Shown here one piece after another: positions 22,757-36,600 of a stretch of DNA of 64,000 bases (its first letter is position 1; each line of letters opens with the position of its first letter). A program made the position numbers and the translations under genes. Source of the DNA: Galerina marginata (lineage: Eukaryota; Basidiomycota; Agaricomycetes; Agaricales; Galerinaceae); the NCBI GenBank assembly GCA_023014335.1, contig JAECYW010000005.1:3472001-3536000 (forward strand), in the 5' to 3' direction. The notes beneath the pieces were generated by a model that was given only the letters and a program-made list of their open reading frames with translations, was not told the origin of the DNA and did no database searches.

Positions 22757-24311
22757 CTATCGAGACATCTGATGTATGCGGCGCTCCTCTTGAATTACCG
22801 TTCGTGGGGGGGTTAGATCTGTCAGGTCATCGGGTACCTCCTTCCAAAAGGTTGTTGATGCTTGACTTGGCCCGCGTGTCAAAACGGTGTAAAATGCTGC
22901 CAGTGCTCCGTCCTTGAACCAACGGAGGGCCATTATATCGATTAAAACAGGGCGTCCGATCTTTAGGCCGGGGACAAAGTCAAAGAACAAGCTCCATGCA
23001 GGTTGGAATCCGTGCTGGATGCGTGACACGGTGGTCCGGCCTGCTTCAACTCCAACAAACACTTGGTAGGATGATTTGCAGAATATGAACGGCTCCCTTT
23101 TGCTGCGGAATAAGTCGCCTGTCGTTGCATGACGGCGAACTGTGCATCTGTCCTTGTCAGCTGGTAGCACTCGAAGTTCGACTGCAGAAGCATCAACCCC
23201 AGTAGGAACCAGCGCTTGTTCTTGGTTTTCGGAAATTTTAACCGTTTCGTAGAATGCCAATACGTTCCCGGGCATTCCAAACGGTTCTATGACAAAGCCC
23301 GGTAGTGACATGCATGGCGCATTTTCAATAATAACGAGCTGTGGATGTAGTAAATAACCGGCTACGACAGGGGATAAGATTTCAGCGTTTTCGACGTTTA
23401 AAAATGGCTGAGGGAGTTGTTTTTGAAGCCCTCCTATAATTTTTTTGAGAAAGAATACCGGTGAGAGATATATTCTTACCAGGCGAAATGGATACGTCAT
23501 GCGCGATCACAGCGTGGTATTGGGAAGCTCTATTCTTTTCTTGCTCTTCCGACTTCTGATTCCAATCCGCCATTAGGGTGATATCGTTAGTGATCATATA
23601 ACCCGTGTATCTGTACGGGGCTTGTTGAACCGATCGCGCGCGTAAGACCGCAACATCGTCCGCTGAAATTAATCCTTTTCGAACTCGGCGTATAAGCGCG
23701 AGCCATTCCGTATCATCGTCCAGCTGGACGTGGTGTAATATGACAGCCGTGGACAGCTCGAGAAACGCCGCGCGTCCTCGAATAGCCGATGCCGTCGGTA
23801 ACAGATGAGCAGGGGTGTAAAGTCGGTAGCCACTGTCGAAAGGACCTGCAAAGCTTTGCATAAAGTCGGCAGAGACAATAATATCCATGCCCCCAAATGT
23901 TTCGTCGTTTTGTTTTGCTCTTCTCATTAATGCACATAGATCATCAAACATTTCGGGCGAGGCTTGTTCAGCGTTGAGTAGAAGCAAGGTTGTCCAGTCT
24001 TCCCATTTCTTCTGGATTTCGTGGTCTCCAAACCCGGTACCACCGAGACCCAGTGCGGTCAATGTAAAGCCGCCTATCGTCCAAGCAACATTGGGTAGAA
24101 CCGAGGTAACGACCAGCTCACAGTCGCGGTTATATTCAGCGTATGTTGCGGTGATCATGGATGCTAGCGTTCGCTTTCCAGATCCGGCTTCGCCGTACAC
24201 TAGAAATCGCAGCGCCTTTACCTCTTCTTGAGTTTGACTAAGGTGGCCACGAACTATTTGAAGCGCCACGTTCTGGCTCTCGGTTGGCTCATATTTCGAA
24301 GTATCGAACAT
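22757..24311 (-). CDS. Pif1-like helicase-derived protein with altered Walker B
   Basis: Two exons (24311-23480, 23433-22757) with a 46 bp intron encode about 502 residues. The order follows Pif1/RecD2-type helicases found in Helitrons: TESQNVALQIVRGHL, Walker A GEAGSGKRT (about residue 42), a degenerate Walker B where LLLLNAEQAS replaces the usual hydrophobic-DE-S/A, then FGGMDIIVSADFMQSFAG in place of a motif that normally contains GDFxQLPPV. The C-terminal part keeps only traces (HGFQPAWSLF, LAAFYTVLTRG) of the pattern that ends in helicase motif VI. Loss of the catalytic Asp-Glu makes ATP hydrolysis unlikely, yet the frame is open for 500 codons. It may be a domesticated or decaying Helitron-derived gene; no Rep domain is nearby. 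Confidence 0.7.
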
Positions 24312-25779
24312 GATGGTAACAATTTTGAGTTTTCAATGGGGTCTTGTTTCAAACGAGATAGAAAACTGTCTCTCGATGGACTCAACTCCGACGTGGTTCT
24401 ATTTTTAATGGCGTGTCTACATCTATTTATAGAGCAGTGATTCAAATATTCAAGTCCTAAACCTTTCATAGATACAGGTATTTCCTTCTGGAAAGCGTTT
24501 TACTGACTCTAACCTAGTCAATCTATTCAGTCACCATTTTCACTTTTATGCGTCTTCTTCCCAAAAAGTGTATAGATGACGCACACAGTTGGCGATGAAT
24601 ATTGCTTACATGAAAATTCCAGATTGCGTCATCGGCCGTGTCTTTTTGGAACCCTAACCCTCAGATTACACGATCGTCGTTCCACTTCTTTCTGCAGTGT
24701 TGGTCTGGCCGTCCACGCTTACACCGATATCTCCTGCTTTAGCGCCATGGCGGGATTCCATCTAGACCTTACCATTCTATGCTTGTCTGGCCGGAGTGCC
24801 CTCCTGTTCTTCCACACTTGTGATTTGGCGACTGAATTGGTTGCTTACCCCCCAGCTCCACGACTTTCTATGCGAAACCGATCGCGCCTGCACCGATGTG
24901 GGCTTGAAAGTTCAGCACCATGGCGTGATTCTTTCAGCATTCTTTTCTCCGATGCGGCTATGAAAATTTGGCACCATGGCGTGAATACCTGTTCCTGTTC
25001 CTGCCCTTCACCCTTGTGATTATGCCGACTGAATAGTTGATGACTGCCCAGCCCCACTAGTTTCTATGTGTCTGGAATGTTTTTCGGGATGGCGTCTGAT
25101 GGCGTGCTATCTGGATCACAAGCTCATGCTCGGATCAAACATGAATATTAATTTGTCGGGACTGGCCTCTACATTGCTTCCCGCCATCCTTCCACTTCTC
25201 ACTTGTGATTTCGCGACTGAATTGGTTGAAGGCTGGGCAAGCTCCACCGTGTCCTTGAGAGTGTATCGGCATGGCGTGATTGTATCTTCGTTCATAGTTA
25301 CTCCAGCCCGGATCGAAAAAGAATACTTTTTAATATCTCGGCGCGGTGCCTGTTGTCTGATTTGTCAATTGGGCCGAAGATCGTACCGGCGTCTACCTGG
25401 TAATGGAGGGTATCAGTGACTCACTCGCTTGATAACCTGTTCAGTTTTCTCTGCTTGGCAAGGGATTGCAGATAGCCGACTTGTGGGGAGTGCCCGATTG
25501 ACTGATCTACGCATTTACGATCCGAGCCGCTTCGCTTCTGACTCAATCTCGGCGTAGCAAACCGATAATTCCCGCCGATCTGTATCTTTGGCCCTTATCT
25601 ATCTCGTTCTGCAACTGAACTCCTGTATAAACCTGTTGGCTCCGACGATCCGACGATATCTCGATTTTTCCATAATTGGGTGAGGTGAGACAAACAAGCA
25701 GTAAACAGAGATTCAAAGTCTATAATTTCGCTTGTGTCGTAGATTGGACTTCACGCCCTCCCCATTTTCGTTTTTGACG
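24312..25779. repeat. Gene-free stretch with a degenerate ~188 bp repeat
   Basis: No gene is supported. A segment with CTTGTGAT followed by CGACTGAATtGGTTG recurs near 24823, 25012 and 25199, a period of about 188 bp. It is preceded in each unit by one or more GCxCCATGGCG boxes (near 24747, 24919, 24971). Copies are strongly diverged. From about 25440 to 25779 the sequence is unique and should carry the promoter of the gene starting at 25780. Confidence 0.55.
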
Positions 25780-28700
25780 ATGGCCTCGTAAGTCCCACCC
25801 ATACTCCCTATGTTTCAGAACCTCATATCCGCCCCCACTCCAGTGCTAAACCAAGGTATCTCTTCCTTGACATTAATTTCGTTTCATGGCTAATACCCTT
25901 TAGGCGCCAGACCGTTAAGGAGCCAGAGTGTGTTTATCCCTTTTTTTCGCTCGTCCCTCTCCTCATTTTTTTCACCCAGAAAAGCGCCTGCCACCTCTGA
26001 TAGCGGGGAAAAGTGAGTGTCATGATTTTAGTGTCTTTTCGTCATGTATTAACGAAATCTACCGTTAGTTCTGAAGATATTGTTGCGCTAGATCCCGACG
26101 ATTCCATGTTTAAACCTTCTGTATCCAAAAGTCGGTTAGGGATCGCGACGCGTTCTGTCCGGACACGTGGTACCAATGCAAGGTGCGTCATCTTAGAAGT
26201 TCTTGTACTTTATCTGTGACATAGAACTGCTTAGGGGAACGAAAAGGATCAATCGTGAGGTCTCTGGAAATGAGTCAGGTCAAGATCGGCGTGTCTCTGA
26301 GTGAGTCTAGCTTATAATTTTCATGCTTTGTCTGATTGTATCTCAGTCGACTGGGTGGCGAGTCGCGTCGGACCTCTAAGAAAGCCAGAAAAGGGTATGA
26401 AATAGTTACTTTATTTTTCAACGCCGCTGACGCTAGTTCCTTTTTTTTTGGAAAAAAAGTGAAATCGCAGCCGTTCTTGAAGGAGGGATGGTTGGCAATG
26501 ATGATAATGCCCAGGATAAACGTCACGAGTGCGTCATGTCTTCTTCCTTCCTTCGTTTTCACGTCTATTGAATTTGCTTTTCGTAAGGGACGATGCTTCA
26601 GCTGCCGTTAATGAGTGCGCATTTATGTTTTTCTTGCTGTTATCACGGTTGCCTAATTGGTTTATTGGCAGAGATGAGAATGATTCGAACGCGGAGAAGG
26701 TGGTACCACACAAAGGGTGAGTTTGATCGTCCATAACAATGTTATCGGGATTCTAAGGACTTCCCAAGCCGGAACAAGACTCTGCAGATCAAGGAGATAC
26801 GGTCAGTGAAGGCATACGACTTACCGCGCTCTTCATTCACCTAATGCATAGTGCTGCCAGTCCTAAACAAAGTCGTGCAAGCAACCGAAAGAAGCCGATC
26901 CAGAGGTCATTTTCCTTTCATGGCTTGATAACGTACGCTAACCCAACGTCCTGCTTCAGTCGTCCCAAGACTAAGAGCGTTAAGGAAAGGTCAGAACTTT
27001 CAGTTGATTGTTTACATATTTTCGGATCGACTTACATGCCAATTCGGGTAGTGCCCCAAGCGTAAATGAAAAGGATGACAAGCGCCGTACTACCAGGTCA
27101 AAAAGAAATCAGTTTCTCTTACAGTCACTTCATTGATTTTTTCACAGTTCTAAGTCGTCAAATGTCAACACGCGCTTAGCGCGCCTTGCATCAAAACCAG
27201 CCAAAAGGTGCGTGACTTCCTGCCTTTGTTACTAACATGGTCTTATTCTTGTTCTTCTATTGCGTCGGTCGTGTTGATCCATTACACAAATTAGGGCCGT
27301 GGACGATCAAAAGGACAATAGTGGTGGATCAGCCGTTGGTGAGCATCTATCGGATGACCAAGACGATGACGACGTTGAAGTGAACCAAGGGTGAGTCTAT
27401 GTGATGGGAACATTAAATCTTTGGCGTAACTTACCTTGAATGTAGAGGCAGGATTGGCTCGAATGAGCAGAATAACATTTTGAGTGATTCTGAGGGTGAA
27501 AACGGGTAATATGTTTGATCAAAGCCACGATGTACATTGCTGATGTTTGGTTATGTAACAGGAGTGAAGGTGCCGTTATCGACATCGACGAATATGACCT
27601 CGAGGACAGCTTCATGTAAATCTCGAAGTCGTTCCCTATCCGTGCTTCTTCTGATGCGATTCAACTCCAGCGACGATTCAGATGAGGGATCCCCAGCAAC
27701 CGACAAAAAGCCGTTCATGTAAGTTGCGTTTTGAGGCCCTTCTTGTCCAATAGTAACTCTATTCACAGGAAACGATTGATCGCATTGAGTGGTAGTGGAA
27801 GCAGGAAGGAGACGCAGTAAGTGTCAATGCTAGACTAAGTTCAACGCTAACAGGCAAGATAGGATGAAATCCAAAGGCAAAGAAAAAGCTCAGGCTAGAG
27901 AATCGCCCGATTGGGACTCCAGTCAATTTGAAGCGGGAGATGATAATGGGCAGTACGTTCATACCGTTCCTATAGCTAATTTGTTATTATTGACTCGTTT
28001 CAGGGACACGCGCATGAATGATAGCGACAGTGAAACCGAGGCTGCATTGATCAAGTGCGTATATTCACCGAAATGTTAATCGTGCTGGAGATGTAACTGG
28101 ATTGAGCAGGACAGCCATACAGGAGAGCTTGTCAACTACGCCCAAATCCAAGGCTCCGGTGGATATGTCTCATATTGCCGGTCCTTCCAGTGGTTCTAGG
28201 CGCTCGAAAGCGATGTCCGTTTCACTTCCTTCGTGTCCGGTCAAGTTAGGTCGCCGCTCGCTCAAGGAATTGGTGAGTAGTAGTGGAAAACTACAGACCC
28301 AGCCAGCTACACCTACTTTGGTTCGAACGCGCGATCCTGTCAACGAGTTTCGCGTTATGTGAGTTACTGCATTGAAGAATCACATTCTGCCCTCATCGCT
28401 TCACATAGATCACTCCCGAAGAAGTGTGAAGTTTTCAACTCCCTTTTGCAAGACCCGTTCCTTGCAGAATTTTACGTGGGACTTCCACCGCTGTCGTAAG
28501 TGTCTATGGCGGTGTTGTTTTTCTATCGAGGTTGACCAACTGTTAAGGTTATGTGTTTTCATGACGTGGGCCGATAAGCGTGGTCCGGGTCAATATCAAT
28601 TCAGCTCCTGGGGAGAGCAGTGTCCCGATATGGATGCAGAGTACGCAATATTCACATTCAGCCACTTTATTCGGATTCATAAACAATCTTTACAGCTTAT

Positions 28701-29450
28701 GTCTGGGTGTCCTCAACTTTGTCCAATTCGGCAGGTACCTGAATCCGGCGAGAGCGAATCCGAAGATAACTACAGCGCTCAAAGTCACCCCAGACGGTCT
28801 CCGCTCCAACCTCATGATTGATGGTGAACCAGCGATCTTGATCTCCACTATGTATAGTTCAGCGTCTTATTTGCTGGCGCCGCCCCCCAACGCTTTGCGT
28901 TACAAGTATATATCCGGCGTCTCCCATACACAGGAGTGGGAAAGGCAAGTTTCCTTTATAGGAATGGCTTTTGGCCATCAGACTTTGCACGCTCAACTGT
29001 TGTCGGACGCGTTATCGTATACAACTCGAACTGGTAACCGTAATTCGGGTACGCATATACATTATCTGCTACACAGTTAATTAACTTTTTCCAGTGTCGA
29101 CTAAAGGCTTCTCCGCTCAGCGGAGCCCCGCGTCCGGGACCCGAGGAGGCACATCCAACTACTCGGCGCGAGATATAGCGTTGCATTCATCTGACAGAAG
29201 TAGGTCATCACTGTTATTGGACGCTCTATTACTAATATTGGGAACAGTACCAGCTTACGATGCGAGGAATACAACATTCGATGTTGAAAAAGACTGGCCC
29301 AATCTAGCCACCATACTTCCAGCCTTTACGGGTGAGGTCCCTTGGGGGTCTTTCGTGGCGGTTGGTTATACTTGCAATACCTATTTCGCATCCGACGTTT
29401 GGAACCTCTCTACCAATGTCCAATTCGTCGTGGTCATTGGAACTCCGTAA
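25780..29450 (+). CDS. Uncharacterised Agaricomycete family protein, paralogue 2, with microexon-rich N-terminus
   Basis: The gene starts at ATG 25780 (MASRQTVKEPEKRLPP after two spliced microexons). It continues through perhaps fifteen very short exons coding a charged, Ser/Asp-rich disordered region (for example DDQDDDDVEVNQG near 27390) to the conserved part: LLQDPFLAEFYVGLPPL, WADKRGPGQYQFSSWGEQCP, FVQFGRYLNPARANP, ISGVSHTQEWERQVSFIGM, FGHQTLHAQLLSDALSY, VPAYDAR, EVPWGSFVAVGYTCNTY and NVQFVVVIGTP. These align block for block with the gene at 18345-19710, with introns in matching places. The individual microexon borders between about 26.2 and 28.4 kb are not all certain. Function unknown. 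Confidence 0.7.
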
Positions 29451-30676
29451 AATACAAGCTTTGGCGGCTTTTTTTGATACCCATACCCAGAATAGTCACG
29501 GTGCTCAATCAATTGTCTTTTTATTCTGTGCTGTTAAAACATGAGGGATGATGTTTATTATTATTACAACAACCTACAAGTCCTTAAGCACAATAGAGGT
29601 TTCGAACTTTCAGTTGGGCGTTGCTTTGGGTGCAGTCACGCGTCCTTCATCCATCCCGCCCCTGTATGTTATAGGATTCGCAAAGTAAGTATTTTTATAA
29701 GTAGTCTCTCTTTTCCTTGCTCACTGTCTATCTATCTATCTACTGTTCAGATACATTCCAACACGAACGAACTCGACAAAACACCCCATTTATTCCGAGC
29801 TACCCTTAACTTTTGACGTTGAGAAAGAGAAACAAATCACGATTCGTTTTTCTAACCTCCGTCTTCCTCCTTAAACTCAACTTCTCTATTCATGACCCAC
29901 CTCCCTTTGTATTCGCTCACGGTACCATCGTGTTTGACACGTAGATGGGTTCAGCAAATTTACCTGGCCAGGTAACGGAACCTCATTTCATTCTGGACGT
30001 GCAGTGACAACGCATCGTATGTGCGTGTATTTCACTCTAGTTCAGTAGTCCTACCCCTGATTCCATTTTTCCGCTCTCTCAACCTTGCTAAGCGGCAGGT
30101 CGCCTGCATCGTCGAACTGGCTATGATGGTAGTTTAGACTGCGTCATTGCTAATGTTGAGGGCTCCAGCACGAAGTGTGATCGACGTTGACTCACCGAAA
30201 AATGATCACGTGTCTAGCAACCCAAACATAGTAACAAGACAAATTTTAAAACTCAACTTTTGCACCGTTCTTTCAGCTATTACCGACAATTCCCCAGAGT
30301 GCCGTCGTGATGTCTCTTCCAGAGCCGATAGGTAGGAAACCAGTTGACTTGCGCAAGTGTCTCCTGAAAGCATTGGTATAGGATCCGAATGTGATAGAGA
30401 ACTGGGTAACCCTATCGCAAGGCTACTGAAAACCAGGTATGACGTACGATGTTCATATCACCATGTACTCAACCCCTGCTGTACGTTAAGAATCCGCGAA
30501 GAGTCACCGTTACTAGCCGCTTTTCCTTGGGTTTCTGAGCTGCCTCTGATAAAGGGCCAGCTGAGTGTCCACTTTCATGATGATCGACGTCGGGTCTTAC
30601 TTGTACGCACCCACCTGTCACTATGTTAACACACACAGTGAATGATCTTGCCTAGCCTTTGGCGTCTAAAGTCGAC
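29451..30676. other. Intergenic stretch, possibly with unresolved 5' exons of the JmjC gene
   Basis: No complete gene is seen. Short open segments at 30300-30400 and 30450-30630 could be upstream exons of the gene called from 30677, because a plausible acceptor (GCCTAG near 30657) precedes it. Their splicing could not be worked out. A TCTA microsatellite of about 5 units lies near 29728-29745. Confidence 0.35.
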
Positions 30677-33600
30677 ATGTTTATTCATACTCTCGATAAT
30701 AACCATGATATCTCCTCTACGGAACTCAAGAGTCTTCTGAACCCCGAACGTGGTCGAACAGCGGAATACTCCAACAATACGATTATCAAGTTGACGCCGC
30801 TACTTGTAGCCCTACGGGTTCTAGACGCGTGCCTGGATATCTATCCAGTAGGCCCAACACCGATGTTGCTAAAGCTTCCTAAGACGCTCATGGTCAAAAA
30901 ACCAAAGGTGTGTGTCTAATGCTTTCTATCCTCACTGAGCTCAACTCGGGCCAGCTGTGGTCGAAAATCGCGCATTGGCCAAAAATTTTGATTGAAGCGA
31001 GAAATAGTCTCACCGCATTAGCAACCCTCAAAGACCCCGCTATCCCTAACTGGCGGGATATGAGTAACTTTCAGTCTTTAATGATGTTTTCTATCCAAAT
31101 CGACGGGGCTGACGACGGTGTCCTTTGCCTTCGAAATGTTGTTCTCGCGGCTATGGACATAGCCGTTATGGGTGGACTCAAAGCCGACGAGTTTAACGGC
31201 CGAGTTCCAAGCATACCTGAAACTGCTACAGAGTTTGCGGAGGTAGTGACCGACTACGCGGAAAGGTCGGAAGGTTTCCAAAATATGCATTATCAATGTA
31301 TTACAGGGAACTCTTTAACTGGAAGGGAGTCGAAGGGTGTTAAAGGATCTCTTGGTCAATTAAGTAACCCCCTCGTCTTTGCCACGACCATATCCCCACT
31401 CGCACTTCTTCTTCCACATCAGCTAATTTCCTGTTACATGAGTAAATCCGAAATCGCGATGGTAAGTCCTCACATGGGACAGTGGTGTAAGTCCATATCA
31501 AACAGAAGTACACCGATCAAAAAAGTAGCGTGGTAAACGGGGCCAGTCGGACCGAACAGTTTTGCTACGAAGTAGCGTGTGAGACGGGTCCGATCGGATT
31601 AGCTACGAAGTAGCGTACGAGACGGGTCCGATCGGACTGAGCTTTTTCCCTAGCGGGAACCACAAATTGGTTTCGGGCACCTAAAAAATGTCATTCCGGG
31701 GCCCATTAAAAATTGTCCATCTGTCGGCTTCCCGGGGTCTGCTCAGGCCGTTTTCGTGAGTTTCATTTACATTAATAATAGATACAACACTTGTATAGAT
31801 ATGTACATTTGGACTTTTGTAATTAATATGAATCATGATATTTTTCTATTGGCTTCCGGGAGGTGCATTGAATCATTGTCGGTTGCCGAAAGAATTGAAA
31901 CTGGTACTTCGGCTTCCGGGAGATGCAGTAGAACACTTGTGGGGCCCGAAAGGAAACATAGATCGGCCTCCGTCCTGCAGTGACTTGCGGAGCCTGAAAG
32001 AAAGTGTATCGGCCTCCGTCACGCAGTGATTTGCGGTGCCCGAAAGAGATCTACATCGGCCTCCGTCATACAGTGACTTGCGGAGCCCGAAAGAAAAAGT
32101 CGGCCTCTGTCATGCAGTGACTTGCGGTGCCCAAAAGAAATTTACATCGGCCTCCGTGCAGTGACTTGTGGGATTTGCGGTGCCCGAAAGAGATCTACAT
32201 CGGCCTCCGTCATACAGTGACTTGCAGAGCCCAAAAGGAAACATAGATTGGCATTTGTCATGGAGTAACTTGCAGAGTGCAAAAGGAATGTACCTTGGCC
32301 TTTGTCAAGCAGTGACTTGCGGAGCCCGGAAGAAAATGTAAATCGGCCTCCATCATTGCAGTGACTTGCGGGGCCCGAAAAGATTGAAACTGGTATATTG
32401 GCCTCCGGAGTGCCGTGCCGTTCCCATCTTTCCCTGCGCATCACTTACTGTGCCAAATCCGGAAGGCGCATCCCGCCCATCACCCGCCCCCCCTGGCTCA
32501 TCGTTGGTGGACAACAAGTATGCTATTTTGACCATTCTTCCACCATTTCTCTCCATTCTTTTTGTGTATCATGGTCTATAGCACCTAAATACATGCAATA
32601 TAACCTTATATTCTTAAAAATGCGACCAGGAGTGCTGTCCATTAATGCCTAATCTCCTTCCAATGCACATCCTATCTATCCTTACCTTGTTCTAACCCCT
32701 TATAAAGTGAATGGAGCCAGCTAATAATTCCTACTATATATTAGTAGCATTCTACAGTAGTTTAAGCAAATTATAGAGCCCTCCAGATGAAGATATCAGG
32801 CTAAGGAGAAGGACAACCTACCATTGCATAAATAGGTAACCCCCGAGTCATAATAAAATTAACTGCTACATGTAAAAGCATTTGTACATACTAGGGAGTG
32901 ATCTTAACATTTTCTAGTAGTGGAGAATTGCTGGAATTTGGGTAGGGAAGATGATACTGGGGAAGTAGGTAGGTATGTCTGAAAAATGCGAATATCACCA
33001 GCTGTGATGCATATACTTTCATTAAAAATATTCTGAACAGACAAAAGGAATGGGGAACATATATAGTATGGACTGTAAAAGGAATTGAAGCAATAGCTTG
33101 CTTCATTGTAGAGGAATTCCAGGACGATGACTTTAGGATCATCATGAACATGAATTGTTCCTCACATCACATCAAAAGCATTCTTGTACGTCGCTTTTTG
33201 ACCGTTTTTCTCATTACAATTGCTACACTTGCTCTGTTACCTCCATTCTTTTTGCAAACACAACTACTTGCTCTTCCCCTTTTTTCTATCCGTTTAGAAT
33301 ATTTTTAAAATTACTACATATGTCACAGTTAGTGATTTTCGCATGTTTGAGACATACCTACCTACTTCCTCAGTATTATTTCTCCTAGTTGTATATACGC
33401 AATCCTTCACTACTAGATAATGTTAAGAACACTCCTTAGTGTGTATAAACCTCCTTGCATGTAGGTAATCAGCTCTATTACAACTTGGGGGTCACCCATC
33501 TATGCGATGGTTTGTCCTCCTTCCCACTAGGAAACACATAGGTAACCTGTGGATGTCTGGGCATCTACTTGCACCTGCATCTGCCAGTATCCTTCCCAAT

Positions 33601-36600
33601 GACTTGCATGGGCTTACCTGTCAAAATGGCTTCAATAATGTCAGAAACAGTGGAGAAACAGGTGAGATATACTCAAATTGGATGCTTTTCACTACCTCCC
33701 CCCTTATACCTTCATCTTAAGGTCTCTATAATTCATTTAAACCACTGTAGAATGTTGCTATAATATACTAAAGTGAGGTAGCTGTGCCCATTCATTTTAT
33801 AATGGCTTGGAATGAGGGAGGCATTAACATTCTCCAAGCAGTCCCGGAGGCCGACGTAATATTTTGACTTTTTTGTCCTCCGTAAATGTTTCACTGCACA
33901 CCTGGAGGCCGATGTACCAGTTTCAATTTTTTCGGGCCCCGCAGATCACTGCATGCCCGGAGGCCGACGTACCTTTCAATCCTTTCAGGCCCTGCAAGTG
34001 TTCCACTGCTCACCTGGAGGCCAATGTACCAAGTTCAATCCTTTCAGCCCCGTAAGTCGCAGCACATCTGGAGACCAATGTACCAGTTTCAATCTTTTTG
34101 GGCCCCGGCCGCCCCGCAAGTCACTGCATGGAGGCCGATGTAAATTTCTTTTGGGCACCGCAAGTCACTGCATGACAGAGGCCGACTTTTTCTTTCGGGC
34201 TCCGCAAGTCACTGTATGACGGAGGCCGATGTAGATCTCTTTCGGGCACCGCAAATCACTGCGTGACGGAGGCCGATACACTTTCTTTCAGGCTCCGCAA
34301 GTCACTGCAGGACGGAGGCCGATCTATGTTTCCTTTCGGGCCCCACAAGTGTTCTACTGCATCTCCCGGAAGCCGAAGTACCAGTTTCAATTCTTTCGGC
34401 AACCGACAATGATTCAATGCACCTCCCGGAAGCCAATAGAAAAATATCATGATTCATATTAATTACAAAAGTCCAAATGTACATATCTATACAAGTGTTG
34501 TATCTATTATTAATGTAAATGAAACTCACGAAAACGGCCTGAGCAGACCCCGGGAAGCCGACAGACGGACAATTTTTAATGGGCCCCGGAATGACATTTT
34601 TTAGGTGCCCGAAACCAATTTGTGGTTCCCGCTAGGGAAAAAGCTCAGTCCGATCGGACCCGTCTCGTACGCTACTTCGTAGCTAATCCGATCGGACCCG
34701 TCTCACACGCTACTTCGTAGCAAAACTGTTCGGTCCGACTGGCCCCGTTTACCACGCTACTTTTTTGATCGGTGTACTTCTGTATAGTATGGACTTATAG
34801 AACTGTCCCATGTGAAGTCCTTTCGTTCTCTCCGTTATAATGTCGCTACACTCTATCTAGTGGACTAAAAGGATTGGAAATTGCAAACCCTCCCTTTTAC
34901 GTCAAGTGGAACGCGAGATCTGGAAAGCGTTACTGGTTATTGCAGCTGGGACTCAGTCCCCACTGGTTGCATTGCTCGAATGTATGGAACAAATCGATTG
35001 GGATGGTGTGAACGGTGCAGATTGCCCAACTTGGTTTTCTGAAGGTGAGCAGTTCCATGGATCTTTCTGACTTCGCTTTGAGATAAAATATATCAGGGTT
35101 TGACGACCAAAGTACGCCGGCGTTGGGAAACGTCAACGATTTTGAAGTTGCATCAGACATTCCTGATGAATGGGCTTGCGCGGTCAAATTAAATGAGATC
35201 GGTAAGATACACAGAAAGAGTCAGTGGATTTTCGTTGATTCACACCGTTTGTAGTTGCCCAACGTTTTGCTGCTTCAACGGATGAAGTTAGTGGAGATCC
35301 CATGCCGGTTCTTGGTCAAGAAACGCGGCCGAGTGGATCCCCCCTGTCCGAACCCGCTCACGTCGATGCGCCTACCTCATCAGAAACCGCTATAGGTGGT
35401 TCACCTACGGGGTTGCCTGCCATCACAAGTCCCACTCCTCAGCATGATGCATCTGTAAATTCCATGTGCAGCACTGATCCGTCTTCCCTTCCGCCTCAGA
35501 CTTCCCTTGGAGGTCTTGATCGACCTACGCCCGAAGGCACCGACTCAACCACTACCGGTTTATCCTTAACGGCAGGGCGTGAAATCCCGACTGCGCCCCT
35601 TCCAGACGCCCTCAACATGCCATCACCACCCACAGGCCCCGAGTCCAGTCTTGGGGTTCCGTTTCCTGATCGACCCAACCTTCACGCTGATAAGGACGAC
35701 CAGCAAAGTGGCGTAGGGCGAAAGAACGGCAAACGCAAAGTTCAACAAAACGACAAGAATGCATTGAGTAAACCCGAACCGAAAAAGATTGGCCAGCATG
35801 CTAGGAGCGTTACCGTGAAAAGGATGACCTCTCATGCGCGTGATATTCCTGCCCCAGTAGGTTTGATTGAGTCCCAAGCTGTGAACAAAAAGATCGAGAT
35901 CATAGACCTCGATCTTGTGAAGGTTTGTCCTCCCTCATGTTTAATAGAAACTAAAATTAACCTAAATTCCAGGCTGGCAGAGCCGATACGAATGAAGACG
36001 TGATTGAAAAGTCAACTGTGAGTTCTTTAACTGTTATTTCGATTCAGTACGCCGAAAAATATGTCAGAAAATTAAGAACAAAACTTGCCCCTCCTTCACG
36101 GTTTATACGGCGAAGGGACGTGCTATAACTATTACACCGGAGCTTCATGTATGTTAATTTAATAACTTGTTATGTATGCATTAATTTCGGTCTAGTCACA
36201 GGATCAACTCGACATTTTATTTGCTCTGGTTGAGGCTTCAGGAAGCAATCGGCAAACTGACGAAAAACCGAACTTTCTCTCCTCACCGGCCCAATCAGCG
36301 TTAGCCATCATGAGCGAAGAGGCATCGAAACTCTGCGACCAGGCTGACTTGATTAATCAGTTGGGGCAAAAGACTTTTATTCTAACAGATTCAGACGTGC
36401 AATTAACCTCCTTCGATGAAACCGGTTTATCTGAACTGAAGGACCTGGGAGCAGTTGTTTCCATTCAGGGTGATGCGCAACGCTTGATCGTCGTTTTCTT
36501 TACTCACTATTACCAACAGACTATTCTGTCCAACCTGTCGATGGCGACTTCTCGGGTCAGAATAAGAAAACGACTCTAGAGTCTTTACTGAGGTGCGCTT

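Noticed and set aside
31756..32029. Two ORFs (75 and 64 codons) in the palindromic element arm
   Set aside because: They are repeated exactly in the other arm only because the arms are identical; no domain is present, and array repeats explain the open frames.
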